Of a stretch of DNA of 14,903 bases, positions 1 to 6,700 are shown in pieces. The notes under the pieces are model-generated. The model was not told where the DNA came from and did no database searches. It was given only the letters and a program-made list of their open reading frames with translations. The stretch comes from Pelagophyceae sp. CCMP2097. Taxonomy: Eukaryota > Sar > Pelagophyceae. Position 1 is the stretch's first letter. Each line of letters begins with the position of its first letter. The position numbers were made by a program, and so were the translations under genes. Location of the stretch: the NCBI GenBank assembly GCA_026770575.1, contig MU657692.1, positions 1 through 14,903 of the forward strand, read 5' to 3'.

Positions 1-1
1 G

Positions 2-330
2 CTGGCGGCATCAACAAACGCGCTCCGCGTGACGAAACACGTCGCTCGAGCTGCGCGAGCCGTGGCGCCGGCCGTGCGCAGGCTCATCTTGGAGGACCGA
101 CGGAATGGCCGAATTTTAAAGGGCACCGCAATCCTCGAGGGGCACATCAGCTACATCTGGTGCTGCGCGTTCTCGCCCGACGGCAAGCGCATCGTGACGA
201 CGCTGCAGACGACGCTCAGATTTTCCAAATCGTCATGGCTGATAACGAGTGGGTCTTGCGGAGCTCGTGGACTCGAACGTGCATTCCATCTTCCAGGTGG
301 AACACGAGCGCCTTGTTTACCCGCCCGCAC
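2..330 (+). pseudogene. WD40 repeat relic, frameshifted and cut by the window edge
   Basis: Frame 2 is open from the left edge and contains a recognisable WD40 blade half at about 134-202, reading LEGHISYIWCCAFSPDGKR followed by IVT. The GH dipeptide, the hydrophobic pattern and the SPDG turn are typical of the family. The expected following strand (S-x-DD-x-T-x-x-x-W-D) is not in this frame; a similar string, ADDAQIFQI, appears one frame over at about 211-237, with F where W is expected. This suggests a small frameshift near 200-210. No second blade follows, and the frame runs into GC-rich repeat and AT-rich sequence. WD40 proteins are protein-protein scaffolds, but no function can be assigned to one blade. 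It could instead be a last exon of a gene to the left with divergent splicing; I think a decayed fragment is likelier. Confidence 0.4.
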
Positions 331-357
331 CGTGCCGGCCCTAGACCCGGACCGGAT

Positions 358-635
358 CCGGGCCAGTGCCGAAATCAAATCCTTCATGTATTATTTCTCG
401 GGTTTTCTGATATCATCCGGAAATTGCATGGACGTATTTTTGTGATAAATTATGGTATTTTAGGATATAATTTGGTACTTTATGTGGTATGTTGAGGTAA
501 ATCAAGGCAAATACGTAGTTTGTCGAGTATTTTCATACTAGCGTGCGCGTCCGTCGTCCAGAATTCTTAATTATTTATTTAATTAATTAATTTTGGAAAT
601 TGTCCCAGGCCTTATGGTTTCGGCACTGACCCGGG
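358..635. repeat. AT-rich island bracketed by inverted repeats
   Basis: A 19-nt arm at 358-376 (CCGGGCCAGTGCCGAAATC) recurs inverted at about 617-635 with two mismatches. Between the arms lies 240 bp of strongly AT-rich sequence, including a TTAATTAATTAATT-type run at about 568-595, in sharp contrast to the GC-rich surroundings. Both outer sides continue as CCGGAC-type repeats. The arrangement resembles a small fold-back or MITE-like element, but I see no clear target duplication. Confidence 0.45.
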
Positions 636-650
636 CCCGAGGCAAAAGGC

Positions 651-680
651 CCGGACCCGGACCCGGACCCGGACCCGGGT
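651..680. repeat. CCGGAC hexanucleotide tandem repeat
   Basis: About four to five uninterrupted CCGGAC units abut the right arm of the inverted repeat. A shorter related stretch (CCCGGACCGGATCCGGG) occurs at about 345-362 on the other side of the AT island. The unit is similar in composition to the CCCGAACCCGACCC strings of the dispersed GC-rich family at 3961, 4495, 4926 and 9355. Confidence 0.8.
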
Positions 681-1299
681 TTGCTGCCCTGTGTCCCAGT
701 GGCCTGACCCCAGGATGGACCCTTTGTTCTCAGTGTAGGGCGGGTGGGAGGAAAACAAATTCCGTCGGTCCTTCTCAGAGCACTCAAACTCGCTTCAACA
801 GCGTGTTGCCAAAGAGTGACACAAGGACACGACCGCGTTGCGACGTCAAGTGTAAGGTCGGAAGCTCGCGCGCCGCGACGTCCGCACACTGCGCAGAACG
901 CGGTGCCGCGAGCAACCTCCTTGACAGCTCCCCTTGACACTGTCGCGACATCGCAACGAAAACGAAACTTTCGAACCTGCAGGTCGTAAAGAATCCGTTG
1001 AGTGTCCTGTACTTCGAATTATAATCAGCGGCCAGCTGAACGATCTCACGGAAAGCCCGAGATCGAATAGGAAGATGGACGGTGCAGTGAGAAGGAAGAT
1101 ACTTGTCAGAATAAAACGTGTTCGAACCTCCAACCCAGAGCCGTAGCCAGCTCCGAACATGCCTTTTCTTCCACCTGGGATTTGCCCCACCTGGACTCTC
1201 CCGGTCCGTTTGCGCCCGAAGAGGCCTGGGCCAAAGTGGGCGAGTGATCTCGTGTCGGCGAGAAGTGCTCTCGTGTCGGCGTTTTTCATAAAAATCTCA
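681..1299. other. Intergenic stretch, no gene recognised
   Basis: No reading frame here resembles a known protein, and the longest open stretches overlap each other on both strands without a recognisable motif. The only local structure is a 16-nt direct repeat, GTG(A/C)TCTCGTGTCGGCG, at 1245-1260 and 1266-1281. Confidence 0.5.
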
Positions 1300-1322
1300 T
1301 ACAAGGGGGGTTCAACATGAAA
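1300..1322 (+). repeat. 23-bp inverted repeat, proximal copy
   Basis: This 23-nt sequence, beginning TACAAGGGGGG and ending CATGAAA, is repeated without mismatch in inverted orientation at 1864-1886, 541 bp away. Identity stops abruptly at both ends, so the pair looks like a discrete copying event rather than a decayed long repeat. Confidence 0.9.
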
Positions 1323-1853
1323 ATGCCGCTCATTTCCGAACCTCCACAGCACGCTTGAGAAGACTTTGAGTGGCTGGACATGTCCGGCTCGACCCAAGGT
1401 GTCGGGCTGGAGGCTGACACTTCCCGTTTTTCGCGTATCCCGCGCGCAATCTCGATTTCAGCGTCGCCAAAAGCTGGTTTGAGGTGGTTCTCCATTGTTA
1501 TCGTCTTGTGTCAGCCTCCCTGCCGCTTCGTTGGGGCCGGCTGTAGGCCCTGGCATCGCCAGAGTCCGACCTAGTGTCCCCTGGAGGTGAGGGATTTCAC
1601 CCAAAATTTAGGCTATGGGCCCCATTTTGTAAGTTATGGGCTCCATTTCACTTAAAACGCCCATGCAAATCCGCAATTACGCGGAAATGGTGTCAAGTTT
1701 TACACCGTTTTATTCTTGAAAGCGGCTTCACGGTCGGCGGATCGAGCCCGTAAACAAACTTCCTTCGTCGGGGACCGCGCCGCCACCAGCCCGCGACGCA
1801 GCGACCATAAGTGGCCCCATACTTCGTTTGTAGCCCGAGAAATTTGTAACTGA
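1323..1853. other. Intergenic stretch between the 23-bp inverted copies, no gene recognised
   Basis: No convincing coding sequence is seen. Two direct copies of TATGGGC(C/T)CCATTT occur at 1614-1627 and 1635-1648. A short imperfect palindrome around CCGCAATTACGCGG lies near 1671-1684. The stretch switches from GC-rich to moderately AT-rich around 1590-1720. Confidence 0.45.
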
Positions 1854-1896
1854 GTGGAATCCGTTTCATGTTGAACCCCCCTTGTAGTGGAATCCG
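1854..1896. repeat. Inverted 23-bp copy inserted between 10-bp direct repeats
   Basis: GTGGAATCCG occurs at 1854-1863 and again at 1887-1896. Exactly between them, filling the space completely, lies the inverted perfect copy (1864-1886) of the 23-mer at 1300-1322. This is the structure expected of a short templated filler insertion at a staggered break, or of a tiny insertion with a 10-bp target duplication. Confidence 0.8.
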
Positions 1897-1923
1897 GGAT
1901 CCTTTAATGTAGGCTGCCACAAC

Positions 1924-1942
1924 TGATCCGTTGAACGGATCA
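1924..1942. repeat. Subterminal 9+1+9 palindrome of the element
   Basis: TGATCCGTTGAACGGATCA is a palindrome around a single central base, 14 bp inside the left terminus. The right-end counterpart is centred near 3031 and retains most of it (GTCCGTTCAACGGATC). Subterminal palindromes are common transposase-binding sites, so this may be the binding site of the mobilising enzyme. That role is inference. Confidence 0.6.
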
Positions 1943-2404
1943 TTTTGTGGTGTGTGTTTACGAAAAGGTTGCTCTTGGTCTCCCCCTGAAAAGGGCACTT
2001 TTTGGAATGCGCGTGGCGCGCCGCGCATGCGCGTCCCGTAGACCCGTTGAGCGGCGCCATGGGCGACCTGAAGGGGCTGGGAGGGCCCAGCGCGCAAACG
2101 ACCGGCGCGGAGACCGCGCGCCTCGAAAAAGGAGCCTGAGGAGGTCGGGACCGCTGCGCTCCCGGCGCTGTTTGCGACAACGACCGCGCCGCTGCGGTCG
2201 CCCTCGGGGCCGGCCGCGACACCCGCCTCGGCGTCGTCTCGCCCGTCATCAGCGCTCACTACTGGGGGCTGCCTGAGTCGTTTGCGGTGAAGCTAGCTTG
2301 TCCTTCCGGAAGGGGCAAACCGAGAGGAATTTCTGTGTAGAATGTCAATAAAAGGGCTTTTTGGATTTAATAAATTCCTAAAACGACACGCGATGGGAAG
2401 TGAT

Positions 2405-2957
2405 GGGAAGTCCGCAGTTATGGCGGGGTTCAATTCAACGCACGGAGGGAGACGTATCTGACCCAGAACTGTCCAAGTCCAGGCACTTTTTATCACTCGC
2501 CAAAAATAGCATCTGTGTCGGCCAGGTTAGGGCCGATAGAGGCGCGCAGATCGAAAACACTTTTGCAGCCCCATCCATGGGGACCATGACCGCGCGTGGC
2601 CAAGTTTCTAGATGATTCCGGATTGAGGGGAAGGAGAACGAGCGTGTCTAAAATTGACTGTTTTTGCATGGAGTCCCATTTGCAAACGCGTCGTGGGAAG
2701 TCCACAATTCCGGGGGGGATCGACGCAACACATGGTGGGCAACCGCCCTGCCGTAGAATTGTGGACTTCCCGGGCAGGAATGCAAAGTTCTCACGCTGCC
2801 AAGCAACAAACTTTGCCGACCCAATATATAGAGGCGTGCGCTTCCAGAACCCCTGTGCAGGCCCATCAAGGAGGACCCCAACCGCACGTGGCCAAACTCC
2901 TAGCCGATTCTGACGGCAGCGCGAGGAGCGCGGACGTGCCCAATGTGGACTGTTCCG
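2405..2957 (+). repeat. Diverged tandem duplication, about 292-bp period
   Basis: Two successive units align at an offset of 290-292 bp. Landmarks are GGGAAGTCC (2405 and 2695), TAGAGGCG (2537 and 2829), CGTGGCCAA with a following CTAG..GATTC (2591 and 2883 starts) and GACTGTT (2656 and 2948). The units are strongly diverged outside these blocks, so the duplication is old. Unit 2 contains a TATA-like AATATATAG directly before TAGAGGCG. No protein is recognisable in either unit. Confidence 0.7.
2695..2771. repeat. Perfect 16-bp inverted repeat (hairpin)
   Basis: GGGAAGTCCACAATTC at 2695-2710 is perfectly complementary to 2756-2771, with a 45-nt loop. It lies at the start of the second unit of the 292-bp duplication. 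The first unit has only the left half-site, in degraded form, so the hairpin arose or was retained in one unit only. Confidence 0.85.
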
Positions 2958-3059
2958 GGACCCGCAAGAAGAAAGGAGAGAGAGAAGGGGAGAGTAAAAA
3001 CGTAAACACACAGCACTTTCGGTCCGTTCAACGGATCGGTTGTGGCAGCCTATTTAATG

Positions 3060-3377
3060 TCCTCCTTGGGTCGAATCTCGCGGCCAAAGGCGCATCCCCC
3101 AAAGCGGGACCCGATTGGAGTGCATCATAGAACAAGGGACCCCACTGCGCAACGATGCCAACCAACTCCATGACCCGCGGCCGCCAAAGGGGCGCGCCTT
3201 TGTGATGATTCTGTTGTCAATCGACCCGCATTTGGTGGCATCGCACCGAGGGCGCCGCGGCAAGAGGCCCACCGCGGAAAGAGGTCCCGCCACGGAAAGC
3301 GAGGCGGCGGAAAGCACGGCGGCCGAAAAGTCACTTAGGAGCCTTTGGCGGGGGCTTAGGCGCGGCGTTTTGCGCTC
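3060..3377. other. Downstream flank of TRM1, no gene recognised
   Basis: This lies beyond the TRM1 stop codon on its minus-strand 3' side and should contain the 3' UTR and the cleavage site. I see no clear AATAAA signal. A run of CGGAAAG-type repeats (plus strand, about 3276-3330) is the only local structure. Plus-strand open frames crossing here continue as antisense shadows of the last TRM1 exon. Confidence 0.4.
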
Positions 3378-3701
3378 TTACAGATTCGGCCGGGATTTCT
3401 TCCGGCCGTGCGACGCGGCTTTCGGCCCCCAGTACTCCTCCGGGTTGGGCGCCCACCGCCGCGCCTTTGGCTTGGCGCGTAGAGCCGCCGTCGTGGCGAA
3501 GGAGACTTCCAGCGTCGGCTCCGTGGCCAGAATCTTGGCCGCGGCGGACCTGCTCTCGGACAGGCGCTTCTCACTGACAGGATGCTTCTTGCACCATGCG
3601 CGCATGATATCCCACACCACTCGCGGTGGGGCGTCCGTCTTGACGGCGTCCGGCTCGCGGTGCGTCTGCGAGCAGCGGAAGCCGGCGTGCATCAGAGCGG
3701 C
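3378..3701 (-). CDS. TRM1: TRM1 exon 10, C-terminal exon (residues 601-707)
   Basis: The exon opens [20 protein letters not shown] and continues with [22 protein letters not shown], the conserved C-terminal domain of Trm1. It ends with NPEEYWGPK and a basic tail before TAA at 3378-3380. The acceptor is GATTAG|GCC at the end of the 2287-bp intron 9. Continuity [13 protein letters not shown] shows no missing exon between 9 and 10. Confidence 0.94.
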   Translation of the reverse strand, partial: AALMHAGFRCSQTHREPDAVKTDAPPRVVWDIMRAWCKKHPVSEKRLSESRSAAAKILATEPTLEVSFATTAALRAKPKARRWAPNPEEYWGPKAASHGRKKSRPNL

Positions 3702-6700
3702 CTAATCCAACGACTTTTTTGAAAATGTAACTTTTTCACCTTTTTTGAAAATGCAATCGAGGTTGACAGGACCGCATCGCGGCCGCATCGCAGCTGCCTC
3801 GAGGGCCGGCTCCAGGATCGACTCGAGGACGGCCTCGAGGGTCGTCTCGGCTTGCCTTCTGGACCGTCGTAGGGAAGCGTTCTCTGGGTTGCTTTCGGGC
3901 GTTTTCCGGAAGACTCGCGTCGTCCAGAGCCGGCCTTCTTATCGCCAAGGCCTGCCGGACCAGGAGCAGGGGTCGCCCTTCAACCCGCGGGTTTGCCGGC
4001 TTTGCGCGCTTTGGCCGATCCGTATACCCGCGGGTCTGGCCGTGGCACGGCCCGAACAAGACCCGAGAAGACGGGTTTGGTCGTTTGACAAACCCGCGAC
4101 CCGAAAACGGCACAGATTGAGCAACCAGAAAACCGCCCCTGCTCCTGACTGCACGGCGCCGCCACCGGGTGTTGCACAGTCGGGCCCCCTCTTTGGCGGC
4201 CTCTGTCGCTTGCAGGTCTCTTTGAAGGGCCCTTGAAGAGCCCTCCGGACGGGTCCTTGCAAGGCCTCTTTTGGATCGCACAGCACCACACGTCATTCGA
4301 GCCCTCCGTAAGGCGCCCGCGGCGAGGATCGGGCCTCGGGAGCCACGGTCCTCGCGACGTTTCGACGAGTGGTCGTCTCGAAGGGCCATTTTAAAAAACC
4401 GCTTCGAGGGGCCCTCTCGGGGGGTCTCGAGTGACTGTTTCGAGTGGTCGTCTCGAAGGGCCGTTTAAAGGGACCGTTCCGAGGGGCCGGCGACCGGAGC
4501 TTAAACGGGTTGGGGTTTACCCGAAACCCGCGGGTCGGGTTTGCCCGGTTGGCGCGTTTTGGCCGACCCGTCTTTGAGTGGGTCTGACCGTGGCACAAAC
4601 CCGAACCCGACGGGCGCGCCGGGTAGCAAACCCGCGGTTGCCCGACGGACCCGCGGGTTCTGGCAGGCGCCGGCGCCGCACCCTGGAAAACATCCGGGAT
4701 CGCACCGGGTTGTCTCCGCTCGGGTTACTCTATGAGCAATCGTCGTGCGTATCATATATTGCAAGTCGGGCCGCGCGGTCGCGAGCGGCGTATAGGGCCC
4801 CGCAGGGGCCGAGAGACTAACACTATCTAAGCGCTGTATGGCTCCCTCGCACAGTGCTTAGATGGTGGTAGGCTCTCGGCCTCTGCGGGGCCCTGTACGC
4901 CGCGGGTACGGTGGCTCTCCGGAAAGGGGCTTGAAAGTACGGGTTCGACCGGAACCCGACCCGGACTTTAGGGTGTGCCGACCGGCAAAGCCGCGACCCG
5001 CGGGTCTGGCCGTGGCCCCGAAGCCGACCCGAGAAGACGGGGTTGGTCGCTCGACACAATCCCGCGGCGCAGATTGAAAACCCGAATACACCGTTCAAGC
5101 TCCTGGCCGGCGGGGTTGGCCTTGTTGAGGGGCCGACCCGAGGGGCCTTTTCGAATGGCCGTTTCGAGGGACCTTCTCAAGGAGCTTTTTCAAAGGCTCG
5201 TGCGCCGTCTCGAGCGGCCGGTTTGAGGCGCAGTTTCGAAGGGCCTTTTGACAGGGGCCCTCCTCGGGGGCCGTCCAGAGGCGCCGTTTCGAGGGGCCTC
5301 TCGAAGGGCCTCTTGCGAGAGGAGCCGTCTCGAGGGGCCGCCTTGTAGGGCCGTCTCGACAACGGGGCCGTTTCGAGGGGCCCTTGGCGGTGAAAAATAC
5401 CTTTTATAAAACTTTCTCAAGGGGCCGTCTTGGAAGGCGCCGTTTCGAGGGGCCTTTTATAAAAGTTTTATAAAACTTTTATAAAAGGACCCTTTCGAGT
5501 GGCCCTCCGAGCGGCATTCTCGAGGAGCTTTTCAAGGGCCCTTGAAAGAGGCCGTCGCAAGCGACCTTTGCATTCGGCTGGGCTAGTGACCGCCAAAGGA
5601 GCTCTCCGGGCGGACTTGTGCCTCTGCGCGGTCGCTTGCGAGGGCCCGATCAAAGGGCCAATGAAAAGCTTGCATCGCCTTGCAAGGCCCCTTTTGAGGT
5701 CACTTTCCCGGCCGAATGCAAAGGTCGCTTCGAAGGCCTCTTCGAAAGGGCCTTTGCGACAGTCCTTTGCGACGTCGCAAAGAGGCTGCAGTTCTCAAGG
5801 ACCTCGAAGCGAATATACATTCACAGAGGGCCCGTCTCCGGGATGGTATCAGGGGGCCCGTCTCCGGGATGGTCAAAGGGAAAGGTCAACCGCCCAAGCG
5901 ACCGTCGAAAGACGGTCCTTTGAGGCGGTCCTTTGGGAGAAGCGAGTTTGCCCTTGCTTGAAAAAGTGCCACGTCTTCAAAGACGCACCTTGACTTCGGC
6001 CATCTTGGGCGAGGAGCAGTGCAGCGCGGCGCACAAGTCCGGCAGCGTGTAATATAAGGGCACATCCGGCAGCTCCTCCGAGACGGCAGTCAGGACGCCG
6101 TGGAGGCGCTCCTGCGTGGAGAGGAAGGCGTCTGCGCCGCAATCGAGGCGGTCCAGCGCGGCGGTGACCTAAGCGGTGCCTGGGTCCACTCGAATGCTCT
6201 TTTGAAAATTTTAAACTGCTCTTTTTTTGAAAATTTTAAAATAGAAAAGCTCTTCTTTGAAATTTTTTAAAAAAGCGCACCCAGTCGAAGTCGTGGAGCG
6301 GCGCGATCCAAGTCGGCCCCGCCAGCTTAAAGGGCGCGCCGGTTTCGTTGCAAAAGGCGGGCGCGAGGAAGTCCGCGGCGGTGACCGACGAGGGCAGGTC
6401 GCTTTCGGCCTTGCCCGCGTTGGCCACGTCCTGCACTTTCATGCCTTCGGCCCTCTGCTTGGCGTCGCCCGTCAGCTGCTCCGCCGCATCATCTTCGACG
6501 CCGGCATCTTCATCTTGCTCCGCCTTCTTACGGTCCTTGCGCCGCGCCGCCGGCGTCGCGCCCCGCTGCTTGCGCGCGTTGCCTATGCGCCGGAGTGTGC
6601 GGTCCTCGTCGACTGCACCACTGTCCCGTACCGTGGTGCAGAAACGCGGGCCCGTGGCCGTCGGCGCGGTTCTCCGGGCGCGAGACGGGCTGGACGTAGA

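Larger units (their letters stand above)
1903..3059. mobile_element. Putative non-autonomous DNA transposon with long TIRs and 7-bp target duplication
   Basis: The element spans 1910-3052. Its left end starts TAGGCTGCCACAAC and its right end finishes GTTGTGGCAGCCTA. Imperfect inverted similarity extends about 52 bp inward on both sides (1910-1963 and 3001-3052), including RSTD-type palindromic GATCCGTTGAACGGATC and a GTGTGTTTACG block. Both ends are immediately flanked by the same direct heptamer TTTAATG (1903-1909 and 3053-3059), as expected for a target-site duplication. The interior has no transposase-like frame, so the copy is non-autonomous or decayed. The duplication length (7, or 8 if the next T is counted) and the TAG start would suit hAT-like or P-like families; I cannot decide. 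The interior carries a diverged 292-bp tandem duplication and a 16-bp hairpin. Confidence 0.7.
3702..5988 (-). repeat. TRM1 intron 9: degenerate repeats plus small elements
   Basis: This 2287-bp intron is mostly a degenerate minisatellite of about 12-17 bp, clearest at 4370-4495 and 5120-5560 on the plus strand (GAGGGGCCGTCTCGA and variants such as TCGAAGGGCCGTTT). It also contains three copies of the GC-rich dispersed family (3961, 4495, 4926), a fold-back (4785-4903), a perfect 36-bp palindrome (5453-5488) and GGGCCCGTCTCCGGGATGGT in two copies. Near its 3' splice site, TTTTTTGAAAATG occurs twice on the plus strand (3715-3727, 3741-3753), resembling the units in intron 8. Confidence 0.85.

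Noticed and set aside
1115..1135. Possible tRNA T-arm (GTGTTCGAACCTCC)
   Set aside because: No acceptor stem, D-arm or anticodon arm can be built upstream.
1286..1495. Minus-strand 69-codon frame with a good Kozak ATG at 1495 (MENHLKPAFGDAEIEIARG...)
   Set aside because: The composition is protein-like, but there is no family match, and its C-terminus is encoded by the 23-bp inverted repeat. Not enough to call a gene.
1693..2259. Minus-strand frame of 188 codons across the left transposon end
   Set aside because: It has no ATG start (begins at GTG), spans the TSD and TIR of the element, and has no recognisable protein motif.
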